From a bacterium (GTDB lineage: Bacteria > Orphanbacterota > Orphanbacteria > Orphanbacterales > Orphanbacteraceae), in contig JALGYY010000017.1 in NCBI GenBank assembly GCA_025782575.1, forward strand, positions 361,892-425,891: a stretch of 64,000 nucleotides of DNA, in the 5' to 3' direction. The notes under the pieces were generated by a model. It was not told the origin of the DNA, made no database searches, and saw only the letters and a program-made list of their open reading frames with translations. This document shows, in pieces, positions 53,063 to 61,501 of the stretch; the first letter of the stretch is position 1, and the number at the start of each line of letters is the position of its first letter. A program made the translations under genes and the position numbers.

Positions 53063-54268
53063 CTACCTGGTCAAGCTCGGCGTGCGCAGCACAAAACCGT
53101 GATCGCTTCGTTCGAGCCGGTCGATGAGATCGAGGCTTTTCCCCGCCACAACGGCCCCGAAACCGAATCGATCCCGCACCCGATCGAGCGCCCCGGTCAG
53201 GCTCTCTTCCCTCCTCGCCCCTTCCTCCTCATAGAGATCGGTCTGCCTTGCCCGTGGAGGTCCGATATTCGTCAGAGAAACGCCGGCCAGATGAAGGGCT
53301 TCCCGCCTCGTCCAGATTCGGTCGAGCAACCAGAGCGCCATGTGGAGCACCGGCTCATGCAGCGATGTGGGGCAGGCTAACGACTTTGATTTCGATTCAC
53401 CCCCACCCCCGGCATACCGGATCCTCACATGAACGGTCCGTGTCTCGAGACCGAGCTCCCGCACCGTTTTCACCGCACGTTCGCTCAAGTAGGAGAGCAT
53501 TCCCTCCACCTCCCGGCGATCACTCGTGTTCACGTGGAAACTCGTCTCTCGCGATACTGATTTCGGCATCTCCTGCTCTTCGATAACCGCCGAATCCTCT
53601 CCTCGACATCTCCTGTAGAGTATTTCTCCGTGACTCCCGAAAAGTCTGGTCAACGCTTCGGCCGGCACCGCACGAAGTTCGGCGATCGTATTGATCTGGA
53701 GCTTTTCGAGTATTTCCCCATAACGATAGCCCACCCCGGGGAGATCACGGACCGGAAGCGGCCCGATGAACACGGCCTCTTCTCCCGGCGGAATCGCTCC
53801 GAGTCCGTCCGGCTTGACCGATTTCCCTGCGAGCTTGGCAATCATCCGTGACGAACCGACACCAACTGTGACCGGAAGTCCTGTTTGAGCGCGCACCGTT
53901 TTTCGCAGCTCCCGCCCCACGCTCTTGCCTGAGCCGTGAAGTCTCCTCGTGCCGGTCAGCTCCACATACGCCTCGTCCAGAAACGTCTCCACATTGGGCG
54001 AGATGGCCCGGCATAGATCAAATATCTGATCGGCGAATGCACGATACACCGGATAGGAGCCATCCAGAATCACCAGGTCCGGGCATATGCGACGCGCCCG
54101 GGAGAGGGGCATCGCGTTATAGAGCCCCCGACGGCGCGCATCGTAACAGCAGCTCGCGATCACACCATTCCCGACCGCCACCGGCCGGTTCCGAAGCAAC
54201 GGATTCCGCGCCTTCTCTACCGAAGCGAAAAACGCGTCAAAGTCTACATGCAGAATCTGAAGACTCAT
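53063..54268 (-). CDS. dinB: DNA polymerase IV (Y-family)
   Basis: 401 residues with the full Y-family plan. Palm: ILHVDFDAFFASVEKARNP with the first catalytic Asp, and ETFLDEAYVELTG with the second acidic pair (near residue 100). The thumb helix-hairpin-helix contains LPGVGYRYGEIL, and the little-finger domain follows. It copies past damaged bases at low fidelity. It lies 69 bases downstream of a small gene whose promoter carries the shared 26-bp motif, so both are probably damage-induced together. There is no ImuB-like loss of the catalytic acids, so this is a real polymerase. Confidence 0.93.
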   Translation of the reverse strand: MSLQILHVDFDAFFASVEKARNPLLRNRPVAVGNGVIASCCYDARRRGLYNAMPLSRARRICPDLVILDGSYPVYRAFADQIFDLCRAISPNVETFLDEAYVELTGTRRLHGSGKSVGRELRKTVRAQTGLPVTVGVGSSRMIAKLAGKSVKPDGLGAIPPGEEAVFIGPLPVRDLPGVGYRYGEILEKLQINTIAELRAVPAEALTRLFGSHGEILYRRCRGEDSAVIEEQEMPKSVSRETSFHVNTSDRREVEGMLSYLSERAVKTVRELGLETRTVHVRIRYAGGGGESKSKSLACPTSLHEPVLHMALWLLDRIWTRREALHLAGVSLTNIGPPRARQTDLYEEEGARREESLTGALDRVRDRFGFGAVVAGKSLDLIDRLERSDHGFVLRTPSLTR

Positions 54269-54337
54269 CGCCTCACCCCTGTGGTTTCGAATCGTACGGC
54301 GAGGGAAGCTCGGTCTTGCAGTTCACGATCCGAAACC

Positions 54338-54592
54338 TCACGAGTCGAGCATGACGAAGTCGAGATGCCAGCTCATATCCGAACTGTCGAGGTGCATCTG
54401 GTAAACATCGCCCGCCTCGACCGAAACTGAAAAGTAGAAGAACTTCCGCCCCCCCTCCCGGTCCTCCCAACGAAGATTTACTTTGGTGACTTTGTGCTTC
54501 TGGTTGCTCCGCCGGAAAAGGATCGGTGTTACTTTCGCTCCTTCGAAGTCAGCCCGAACTTTGATTCGTTCCTGGATCGATTCGACTCGCAT
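54338..54592 (-). CDS. Small protein (DUF6504-like) upstream of dinB
   Basis: 84 residues from the ATG at 54592, which follows AGAGGACC. The longer open frame to 54964 runs through the promoter motif and the repeat element and is not real. The protein is beta-rich and basic: TPILFRRSNQKHKVTKVNLR, a central aromatic strand RKFFYFSVSV, then DVYQMHLDSSDMSWHLDFV. The layout recalls DUF6504 proteins that accompany Y-family polymerases in other bacteria, but I match it only by pattern and context. It shares an operon with dinB and is likely an accessory of translesion synthesis. Confidence 0.65.
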   Translation of the reverse strand: MRVESIQERIKVRADFEGAKVTPILFRRSNQKHKVTKVNLRWEDREGGRKFFYFSVSVEAGDVYQMHLDSSDMSWHLDFVMLDS

Positions 54593-54641
54593 TGTGGGTC
54601 CTCTCACCGGCCCGCCTGCCGGACAATCAATCAGCAAACGG

Positions 54642-54670
54642 AATATACCCCACATATGTGTAGTAGTCAA
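54642..54670 (-). promoter_or_regulatory. Putative SOS-type promoter/operator of the small gene-dinB operon
   Basis: On the minus strand: TTGACT (54670-54665), a 17-base spacer, then TATATT (54647-54642). The spacer contains the perfect palindrome CACATATGTG flanked by ACTA and GGGG. It matches the dnaE2 promoter at 25 of 26 bases. The predicted leader to the ATG at 54592 is about 43 bases, almost the same as for dnaE2. A repressor at this site would block RNA polymerase directly. Confidence 0.72.
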
Positions 54671-54789
54671 GAGAGAATACGGGTCTGGAATTTCACTACT
54701 TTTCAGAATCCCTGCGTCGACATCCGGCGCGAGGGAGGCGGGGCGAACTCTGCAAGATGATCGAGCGCTCCGCGAGCCACACACCGATG

Positions 54790-55018
54790 CCTCTTCACGG
54801 CGGTCGACCCTCCTCACGGGAGAATTAGCGAGACGAGGCCGGTGGGCCCATTTAGTTCCGGGGGAAGTTCCGGGGACACAATACTTAACTCCGCCAAACG
54901 GGGCGTGGGAGTTATGTTTTGTGTCCCCGGAACTTCCCCCGAACGAGCCAGCGAGGGACGACATTCAGAGTCCCGCAGCGGCTCCTCGGGAGGGAGGGTC
55001 GACCGTCGTGGAGGAAGA
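54790..55018. repeat. REP/MITE-like nested inverted repeat
   Basis: Inner arms: 54855-54890 contains GAAGTTCCGGGGACACAATA, and 54911-54944 is its near-perfect inverse (TTGTGTCCCCGGAACTTCCC). Outer arms: ACGGCGGTCGACCCTCC (54796-54812) matches the inverse of GGAGGGTCGACCGTCGT (54993-55009). The whole could fold into one long hairpin. The GGGGACACAATACTTAA core resembles repeats mobilised by REP-associated tyrosine transposases in other bacteria. That link is from memory, and no transposase is in this window. Confidence 0.7.
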
Positions 55019-55026
55019 CACCGGCC

Positions 55027-55656
55027 CTACTTCGAGCCCCTGTAGTCGAGCACGAAGGTCTTCAGATCGGGATACCAGATGCTCCGAAAACCGTACTGGT
55101 TCATTTCGGCAAAGGCATCTTCCGATGTCCAGTCGTCGTACTCAATTCTGTAGACGGCAAGCATGGTGCCTGTGCGCTCCGCCCCCCTCTTACAGTGGAT
55201 GAATGCAGGCAGATTGGCCGGATCAGCCAGAATTCCGAGGAATCGAGAGACGAGTTCGGTATCGACGGCTTCATCATGCCCGCTCCAGGGGAGATTAAAA
55301 TACTGGAGACCGGACTCACGACAAGCGCTCACTTCGGGATCCGTACTGCTCACCGACCTGCGAAAATCGATGACCGAGGCAAAACCGGTGTTCCTGAGCC
55401 GCCAGATCTCATTCGGGTCAGGTTCGGCACCTCGATACACCTCATCATTGACAACGCCGAAATTGGGAAAGTAGGGCGAAAGTAGTTCCAGGCGTTCGCC
55501 GGCAATTGTCGCCGACTCCCGATCAAGGCGGTCGATCGCCTCACGTGACGCCTGGTCGGCATCTCGATATCCTGAAATGAACGTCGCACATCCCGATTGC
55601 AGTTGGAGTACCGCCACAACTGCGACGATCGAACCGGTTTTCCAGCGGTAGCTCAT
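55027..55656 (-). CDS. Tyrosine/dual-specificity phosphatase-like lipoprotein
   Basis: 209 residues. An ATG at 55656 starts a lipoprotein signal (IVAVVAVLQLQSGC). The catalytic domain has the C-x5-R loop HCKRGAERTG (near residue 140) and the preceding general-acid region around LPWSGHDEAVD. Such proteins remove phosphate from Tyr or Ser/Thr, or from lipids or nucleotides. The form with D-F-R-R and Y-F-N-L-P-W matches a bacterial group typically exported. The ribosome-binding site is weak, but the start lies 31 bases after the PNGase-like stop on the same strand, so reinitiation or coupling is possible. Confidence 0.8.
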   Translation of the reverse strand: MSYRWKTGSIVAVVAVLQLQSGCATFISGYRDADQASREAIDRLDRESATIAGERLELLSPYFPNFGVVNDEVYRGAEPDPNEIWRLRNTGFASVIDFRRSVSSTDPEVSACRESGLQYFNLPWSGHDEAVDTELVSRFLGILADPANLPAFIHCKRGAERTGTMLAVYRIEYDDWTSEDAFAEMNQYGFRSIWYPDLKTFVLDYRGSK

Positions 55657-55687
55657 GGATCTGATACACCGAAACGGCCAAAGGAGT

Positions 55688-57043
55688 TCACTGAATACGA
55701 AGCATCTTTCGTGTGTGCGTTTCCCCATCGACCCGAATCATGTAGAAATAGACTCCCGTAGAGACGTTTCTTCCTTCCATATCTCGACCGTCCCACGAAG
55801 CGGTGAAAGTGCCGGGAGAAGGGTGATCGCGACGGACCTGATGTATCATCCGGCCCCGCACATCATAGACCAGGATGTCCACACGGGACGGATGAGGAAT
55901 GGAGTAGTTAAAACGGGTACCGGGGATAAAGGGGTTCGGCGAATTCTGTTCCAGAATGACCTGAGAACGAGGCATCGTCTCCGGTGAGGCGACATCGGTG
56001 GCGACCGCCGATGACGTGTAGAAGATCGCCTGCGACTGAATTACATAGATCGGTACGGTGTGCCCGGTGTTGTTGTAGTTGCAGTCGGGGCACGATGAAC
56101 CGCCTCCTACACAGTCGGGATGGCTCGGGCTGCAGAGATTCTCATAGGGATCGACCTCGTACTCAACCGTGACCGTCTGGCCGGGAGGCGCGTCACTCGT
56201 TACATCGATACTCCACGGTGTCGCCCTCGAACCGGGACACCATCCCGCACGATTGAACTGCCACGTCCCCCCCTGCGGGCTGCAAACATTGGAGATGCAG
56301 TTATTGCGCCAGAGCGAGTGAGAGTAGACATTCCCATCGACAACAAGCGAATGATTCTTCTGGCAGAACTCGGCACAGTTATCCGTGTTCCCCTGCCCGT
56401 GACCGGTTGCATAGACCCGAAGCACGACCTTCTCGGCTTCAGCCGGAATGTCGAGTGATATCGGCTGAATGTAGTTGGAGAGAGGGTCGTTCGGGTTGCC
56501 GTACTCCACCCAGTCATCCTGCCAGAGGTTGACCACCTTGTACGGCTCCTGTGCGAGCGATCCCTCGATGAACGCGAAGTTCGCCGTAATCAGCCAGCCG
56601 TCATCCCCCCCGATCCACGATTCGATGTAGAGGCGAAACTCCACTTCGTCCTGAAGCAGGCTCTTGTAATGGGTGACTATGTGAGTCCAGGCACAGGAAA
56701 CCGGTCCACCGGGGATCGTGATGTCATATGGCGTGATGAAGCGTGCGATCTCTACGTCCCCCTGGTCGGCCGTTACCACTCTCAAATGGCCCAACCGATC
56801 CCAGGGATCACAGTCACCAGGCGAGCCGGGACATTCAATTGTGAGAAAGAGAATGATTTTTTCCCAGTTCCCCGGATTGGAAGGGAGAGAGAAAGTGCCG
56901 AAGTGAGGCGTAGCCCAGTTGATGTATTCCTGGTCGAACGTAGACACCCAGGTCGTATCGCCAGGTGCGGCAGACGTAGCGCCACCAACGAGCAGGAAGA
57001 GGAGTGCGAACCCCGAGACCAGGATCTTCGGCCGGAGACGCAT
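55688..57043 (-). CDS. Secreted PNGase-F-like protein with C-terminal sorting domain
   Basis: 451 residues. The signal peptide (ILVSGFALLFLLVGGATSAA) starts at the ATG at 57043 after GGAGGT. The first half has GDCDPWDRLGHLRV, the calcium/active-site-like block of peptide-N-glycosidase F. The second half has ATGHGQGNTDNCAEFC, HSLVVDG, SLWRNNC and F-N-R-A-G-W-C-P-G, the PNGase-F C-domain pattern. Many cysteines suggest disulfides. The last 90 residues are a FlgD-like sorting domain (NSPNPFIPG, then ASWDGRDMEGRNVSTGVY). PNGase F releases N-glycans from asparagine. Catalytic acids were not individually checked, so activity is inferred. Confidence 0.85.
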   Translation of the reverse strand: MRLRPKILVSGFALLFLLVGGATSAAPGDTTWVSTFDQEYINWATPHFGTFSLPSNPGNWEKIILFLTIECPGSPGDCDPWDRLGHLRVVTADQGDVEIARFITPYDITIPGGPVSCAWTHIVTHYKSLLQDEVEFRLYIESWIGGDDGWLITANFAFIEGSLAQEPYKVVNLWQDDWVEYGNPNDPLSNYIQPISLDIPAEAEKVVLRVYATGHGQGNTDNCAEFCQKNHSLVVDGNVYSHSLWRNNCISNVCSPQGGTWQFNRAGWCPGSRATPWSIDVTSDAPPGQTVTVEYEVDPYENLCSPSHPDCVGGGSSCPDCNYNNTGHTVPIYVIQSQAIFYTSSAVATDVASPETMPRSQVILEQNSPNPFIPGTRFNYSIPHPSRVDILVYDVRGRMIHQVRRDHPSPGTFTASWDGRDMEGRNVSTGVYFYMIRVDGETHTRKMLRIQ

Positions 57044-57102
57044 GGCAGTTGACCTCCGCAAGAGTGACATGATGACTGTCGAATACGATCGATTCTCTCT
57101 AG

Positions 57103-57128
57103 CATAGCAGCAAACCGGCCATGCTATG
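57103..57128. promoter_or_regulatory. Inverted repeat between divergent PNGase-like and aldo/keto reductase genes
   Basis: CATAGCA, 12 bases, then TGCTATG: perfect 7-bp arms in the 138-base divergent spacer. A TATGAT at 57125-57130 could be a -10 for the plus-strand gene, but no good -35 is seen. Possible operator. Confidence 0.3.
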
Positions 57129-57181
57129 ATCCCGATGTAACGTGAATCGAACATCTCTCGAATTCCAGACAGGGGTATAAA

Positions 57182-58057
57182 ATGAAGACTCGAGCTCTCG
57201 GGCCAGGTGCGTCCCAGGTATCAGTAGTCGGTTTCGGCGGCATGCCGCTCTCATTGAGCGATCGGCCTTCGGAAGAACAGGCGATTCGTGTCATTCATGA
57301 ATCCATCAACGCGGGCATGACCCTGATCGACACCGCGGATGTCTATTGCATAGATGAAAACGAGTATGGCCATAATGAACGGCTCGTCCGAAAAGCGGTG
57401 GAAAGCTACTCGGGTTCCCGCGAAGATCTGATCGTTGCGACAAAAGGTGGGTTGACCCGTTCCGGAACCGACTGGGGCCGTGACGCCAGGCCCGACCGTT
57501 TGAAACTTACTTGCGAAGCTTCGCTTGCTGCCCTCGGTGTCGATCGCATCGACCTCTACCAGTTACACGCTCCCGATCCGGATGTTCCCTTTGCGGAAAG
57601 TATCGGTGCGCTCGCCGAGCTCCGCAGTGAGGGCAAGATCCGCTGGGTCGGTCTCTCCAACGTCTCCGTCGCGGAGATTCAGGAAGCCGAAAGTACCGTG
57701 CCCGTTACAACGGTTCAAAATCGGCTGAGCCCCTTCTTTCGTGAAGCGATCGATGAAGGTGTGGTCGAGTATTGCGCCGCGCAGGGGATCGGTTTTCTCG
57801 CCTACAGCCCCGTTGGCGGGGGCCGCCTGAACAAGAAGCTCTACAACCATGAAGGACTCTCACCGCTCGGGGAAAAACAGGGGGCCAGCCCGCATGAACT
57901 GGTTCTCGCCTGGGTACTCGCTCAGGGATCCAGCGTCATTATCATCCCGGGAGCGCGAACCACCGAGCATGCCATGAGCTCCGTGCGGGCGGCCGATCTC
58001 GAACTATCCGAAGATGAAGTGCGGGAGATCGGCGCGGCAGAGTACTCGACTGATTGA
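57182..58057 (+). CDS. Aldo/keto reductase
   Basis: 291 residues of NADPH-dependent TIM-barrel reductase. Catalytic-site blocks are present: LIDTADVYCIDENEYGHNE with Asp and Tyr, LIVATKGGL with Lys, and DLYQLHAPDP with His. The cofactor loop is IPGARTTEHAMSSV near the C-terminus. It reduces aldehydes or ketones to alcohols. AGGGG precedes the ATG. It stands alone, divergent from the PNGase-like gene. Substrate cannot be told; it belongs to the general YajO/Tas-like group by pattern. Confidence 0.9.
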   Translation: MKTRALGPGASQVSVVGFGGMPLSLSDRPSEEQAIRVIHESINAGMTLIDTADVYCIDENEYGHNERLVRKAVESYSGSREDLIVATKGGLTRSGTDWGRDARPDRLKLTCEASLAALGVDRIDLYQLHAPDPDVPFAESIGALAELRSEGKIRWVGLSNVSVAEIQEAESTVPVTTVQNRLSPFFREAIDEGVVEYCAAQGIGFLAYSPVGGGRLNKKLYNHEGLSPLGEKQGASPHELVLAWVLAQGSSVIIIPGARTTEHAMSSVRAADLELSEDEVREIGAAEYSTD

Positions 58058-58241
58058 GCGGTGCCCCGGGAATGCGACGATCACATACTGTCCGAATCGA
58101 GATCGAATTCTCTGTTCCGAATGGGGATAATATCCTCCCGGCATTCTTCCCCGATGATGCGAGCAGAAACTACGCCGCCCTTGTGGTACGGAGACTATCC
58201 CAGTTCGGACCGCGTGACTCCGCCCTTATTCAAGGGGAGTG

Positions 58242-59030
58242 TCAGCGAGTCCGCTTCAAGCTGTTGCTCGAAAAATCATCGTCTTCGAGTCCGACCCGGA
58301 ATGCGTATCCGGTCCACTCCAGGTCGGTGCTCTTGCCGTTCTGATGATTCACCATGTGCATCGCCACCGACCGCCAGAATCGATCAAGATAGCGTTCATA
58401 ATCTGTGACTTCGAGGGTTTTGAGGAGAGAGTCTTTCCGATCGTAGTACTCGACCTTCCATGATCGGTACTCTTCTTTGTCCAGCCAGGTCACCTGCCGG
58501 GTGTAACCGGAATTCTTCTTGTCCACCGGGTATCGCTCGATCACGAAACACTCTCTATCAAGATACATTTCATCGCGGATCCATTTGTACGTGTACTTCT
58601 CGATCTCCTGGCTAGCAATGTCCTCGTAGGAAAACTCGCTTCCCATAAAGGATCCCGACTTATTCCGTGAGCTGATTCTTTTCACTCGCTTGAGGGCAGG
58701 AAGATAGAGCCACTGATCGTCATCGCCGACCTTGTGAGTATAAGTTAGGAAGACGGTCCCTTTCACGTCCCGGGGCGTATCGAAAATCGTCAGGCTCTTA
58801 TCGCCGTCCCCATCTACTTCGAGGGTCTTGATGCGCATCTCCCGCAGGCTCTCATCGCCATGCTTGTTCCGAAGCACCATGCGTAGCTCGGCGGTGAAAT
58901 CCTGGAAGCCATTATCACGCTGATCGGCTTCGATAGCAATGGCGAGACCTCTCTCCTCAGGAGTCTCCGCCCCCACCGGATGCGGGAAACTCGCCAGGCA
59001 AAGTATCAAGACCGACATGAGACGTTTCAT
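58242..59030 (-). CDS. LolA-like outer-membrane lipoprotein-sorting protein
   Basis: 262 residues. The ATG at 59030 follows GAGGAG and opens a signal peptide (MKRLMSVLILCLASFPHPVGA). The mature part has the LolA-like half-barrel pattern of the large family paired with RND exporters: DFTAELRMVLRNKHG, WLYLPALKRVKRISS, GSFMGSEFSYEDI and W-L-D-K-E-E-Y. These proteins are periplasmic and may carry lipid to or from the exporter. Its first 74 bases overlap the 3' end of the RND gene in another frame, so the pair is coupled. A TTG at 59045 is a weaker alternative start. Confidence 0.85.
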   Translation of the reverse strand: MKRLMSVLILCLASFPHPVGAETPEERGLAIAIEADQRDNGFQDFTAELRMVLRNKHGDESLREMRIKTLEVDGDGDKSLTIFDTPRDVKGTVFLTYTHKVGDDDQWLYLPALKRVKRISSRNKSGSFMGSEFSYEDIASQEIEKYTYKWIRDEMYLDRECFVIERYPVDKKNSGYTRQVTWLDKEEYRSWKVEYYDRKDSLLKTLEVTDYERYLDRFWRSVAMHMVNHQNGKSTDLEWTGYAFRVGLEDDDFSSNSLKRTR

Positions 59031-61323
59031 CAGCTTTCTCCTCAACTCTCATCAGCAATGCAGGTAGAAACAGGAAATCGAGTACAAGGGCGATGCTGAT
59101 CGTAATCGCAGTCATCATCCCCATATCAGAGTTCATCTTGAAACCGGATAGCGTAAGCACCAGAAAACCGGCCACCAGGGCGATTGTGGTGATCCACAGC
59201 GCCCTGCCTACCGTTTTGAAAGCGTATCGGACCGCGCCGCGCGGCCCCATTCCATGCTCCCGGCGGGCGCGAATATATTTGGACATGAAGTGCACCGTAT
59301 CGTCGACCACAATACCAAGCGTCATCGCAACGATGACGGAGAGTGCCAGCCCGACTCGCCCGACGGTGAGACCCCAGACACCGAAGGCCATGAACGCCGG
59401 CGCCATGTTCGGTATGAGGCTGATTGCCCCCAGCTTGAACGATCGAAGCGCGAAAATCAGAATCACTGATATCAGGATGAGAGCGCCGAACGACGCGCCA
59501 AGCATGCTCTTGATGTTCCGCTCAGAAATATGGGCCCAGATAATGGAAAGCCCCGATCCATAAGTCAGCATGCTCTCCGGGGCGTTTTCACGCAGCCAGT
59601 CGCGAGCCTGCTCATCCATTTCTCGAATGGAGTTCGTGGTCATCCCCTTCATGTTGACCAGCATCCGTGTCGCCGATTTGTCGACATTGATCTGGTCGTT
59701 CAGATCGAGCCCGAATGGGAGGGACATCTCGTAGAGGAGAAGATACTGCGCCGCCAGATCACGCCGCTCCGGAATGGCGTAGTATGCCACGTCATTTCCG
59801 TGCATGTTCATGTTCAGACGTTTCATCGTGTTTGTGATCGTGCTTATGTGGACCACATTCGGCTGTTCTTCATACCACCGGGCAAACGCCTCTATCGTAG
59901 CGAGGTATTCGGGATCGTTGATCCCCCCCGATTCACCGGAATAGAGGGAGTATTCGATGATGTCAAAACCGGTCAGATTCTCTTCGGCGAAATCGCTCGA
60001 TGTTCGAATGTCGTAACTGTCATCAAAATAATTCACCCAGTCATCGTTCAGTTCGATTCGGGCGATTCCCGCAGTGAGCAGCACGATGAAGAGAGTCGTT
60101 CCCCAGAGGACAATTTTTCTGCGGGCGATTACAAATCGGGCGAGTGCGTCCGTCCAGCCGTCATGCTCATCGGTCCCGCTGGTCTTCACCCGTATCGGGA
60201 GAATCGCCAGCAGGGCCGGCAGGAAGAGCACGGAGTAGAAGAAAGCGGCTACCACGCCGATCGCGACCATATTTCCGAGATCCCGGAACGGAGGGGCGTC
60301 CGAAACATTCATGGAGAGAAAACCGATCGCCGTCGTAATGCTCGTCAGCATGACCGGTTGCAGATTGACACGGAGCGATTCCGCTATCGCATCGTGCCGG
60401 CTCTTTCCTTGTCTGAATTGCGAGAAGAAAGTGACGAGAATGTGCACACTGTCGGCCACAGCCAGCGTCAGTATGATTGTCGGGGCGTTCACCGATGCGC
60501 TTGTGAGCAGGATACCGAGCCAGCCGGCCATACCGAGGCCGGTTAATGCCGAAAAGAGAATGACCAGCAGAGTGCCGAACGTTCCGACTAGAGAGCGAAG
60601 TGAAAGCCCGGTGATCACGACCAGCACAACGAACATGATCGGCACCAGCGTCGAGATATCCTTCTGGCTTACTTCGGCAAACGCATTGTCGAAGACGATT
60701 CCCCCGGTCAAATGGATCTCGAGGCCCGGGTATTTTTCCTCGTACCGAACGATCAGGTCGCGGGCAAAGAGTGTTACTTCCGGTACTTCATCGAGTGATT
60801 TGCCGGGCAGGAGAGCGTTGACGCTGATCGCGGTTACATGGCCTGATTCCGACACCGCATCATTTACGAGCTGGGGCTCATGAATTGCGATTGTGCGAAT
60901 TCGTTTCAGATCGGCGTCGCTTAAGGCCGACGCATCCCGCACCAGGTCATCGACGATCAGATCATCATCGACAACCTCGGTGTGCTGGTAGTTGGTGATC
61001 GAGTTCACCCGGGAGGAGTACGGCATCTGCCAGCACTCTTCGGTCATCTCCTCTACTGCGGCTAGGGTCTTTCGCGTAAACACATCACCATCGGCCGGTG
61101 CGATCACGAAGAGGACGTTGGTGTTCTTGTTATAAGTGTTCTCCAGCGTCTCCAGTGCCTGGAGCTGGGGGTTCTTGTCACTGAAAAACGCCCGGAGATC
61201 GTTGTTGAAAGTGAGAAAGCGTGCGCCGCTTGCCGCTGCAATCAGCAGAACGAGAGTCGCCATTAAGATCGGCCAGCGGTGCCTGACCACCCAGCGGCCG
61301 TATGCCGCTTCAAATCGTTCCAT
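58957..61323 (-). CDS. RND/MMPL family exporter
   Basis: 788 residues with the two-fold RND layout: one N-terminal helix (WPILMATLVLLIAAASGARF), a periplasmic loop, five clustered helices including the V-A-D-S-V-H-I-L motif, then a second helix, loop and five-helix cluster with G-I-V-V-D-D-T-V-H-F-M. The aspartates in these helices are the usual proton-relay type. It is of the lipid-exporter (HpnN/MMPL) kind and is followed by an overlapping LolA-like gene, so it probably moves a lipid or hydrophobic compound outward. The ATG at 61323 has GGAG 11 bases upstream. No outer-membrane channel is adjacent. Confidence 0.9.
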   Translation of the reverse strand: MERFEAAYGRWVVRHRWPILMATLVLLIAAASGARFLTFNNDLRAFFSDKNPQLQALETLENTYNKNTNVLFVIAPADGDVFTRKTLAAVEEMTEECWQMPYSSRVNSITNYQHTEVVDDDLIVDDLVRDASALSDADLKRIRTIAIHEPQLVNDAVSESGHVTAISVNALLPGKSLDEVPEVTLFARDLIVRYEEKYPGLEIHLTGGIVFDNAFAEVSQKDISTLVPIMFVVLVVITGLSLRSLVGTFGTLLVILFSALTGLGMAGWLGILLTSASVNAPTIILTLAVADSVHILVTFFSQFRQGKSRHDAIAESLRVNLQPVMLTSITTAIGFLSMNVSDAPPFRDLGNMVAIGVVAAFFYSVLFLPALLAILPIRVKTSGTDEHDGWTDALARFVIARRKIVLWGTTLFIVLLTAGIARIELNDDWVNYFDDSYDIRTSSDFAEENLTGFDIIEYSLYSGESGGINDPEYLATIEAFARWYEEQPNVVHISTITNTMKRLNMNMHGNDVAYYAIPERRDLAAQYLLLYEMSLPFGLDLNDQINVDKSATRMLVNMKGMTTNSIREMDEQARDWLRENAPESMLTYGSGLSIIWAHISERNIKSMLGASFGALILISVILIFALRSFKLGAISLIPNMAPAFMAFGVWGLTVGRVGLALSVIVAMTLGIVVDDTVHFMSKYIRARREHGMGPRGAVRYAFKTVGRALWITTIALVAGFLVLTLSGFKMNSDMGMMTAITISIALVLDFLFLPALLMRVEEKADETSHVGLDTLPGEFPASGGGGDS

Positions 61324-61440
61324 TATTGCTGGTCTCCACTGCTATCGATCCCGACAGATCCAGGGCCGGGTTGATCCTGACTAGTGAATATTTTCATTAT
61401 GATTCACCACCACTCCAAAACAAATGGGACTGCCCGCTGA

Positions 61441-61454
61441 CGTAGGCGCCTACG
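61441..61454. promoter_or_regulatory. 14-bp palindrome upstream of the RND gene
   Basis: CGTAGGC followed by GCCTACG, a perfect palindrome in the 178-base spacer between the propeller-protein stop and the RND start. No T run follows on the minus strand, so it is not a standard terminator. Possible operator of the exporter genes. Confidence 0.35.
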
Positions 61455-61501
61455 ATGTGGCCCGAATCCAGGGGAGAACCGGTAAATACTCAAGAGGAAG
61501 C

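Larger units (their letters stand above)
54593..55026. other. Non-coding region: damage-type promoter plus REP-like element
   Basis: A stretch of 434 bases without a credible gene between dinB's small partner and the phosphatase lipoprotein. It holds the leader and promoter of the minus-strand operon (54593-54670), about 120 bases with no evident signal, and a long imperfect inverted repeat (54790-55018). Open frames crossing it on both strands are Arg/Ser/Gly-rich and read like random translation. Confidence 0.7.

Noticed and set aside
54338-54964. Longer open frame extending the small dinB-partner gene to 208 residues
   Set aside because: The extra 124 residues run through the promoter motif and the REP-like repeat and read as Arg/Ser/Pro-rich random sequence. 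The ATG at 54592 has a good ribosome-binding site.
58058-58241. Possible short plus-strand gene after the aldo/keto reductase
   Set aside because: Two overlapping frames of about 100 residues read into the antisense of the LolA-like gene, lack ribosome-binding sites and show no motif. The 184 bases look like a convergent spacer with an imperfect hairpin only.
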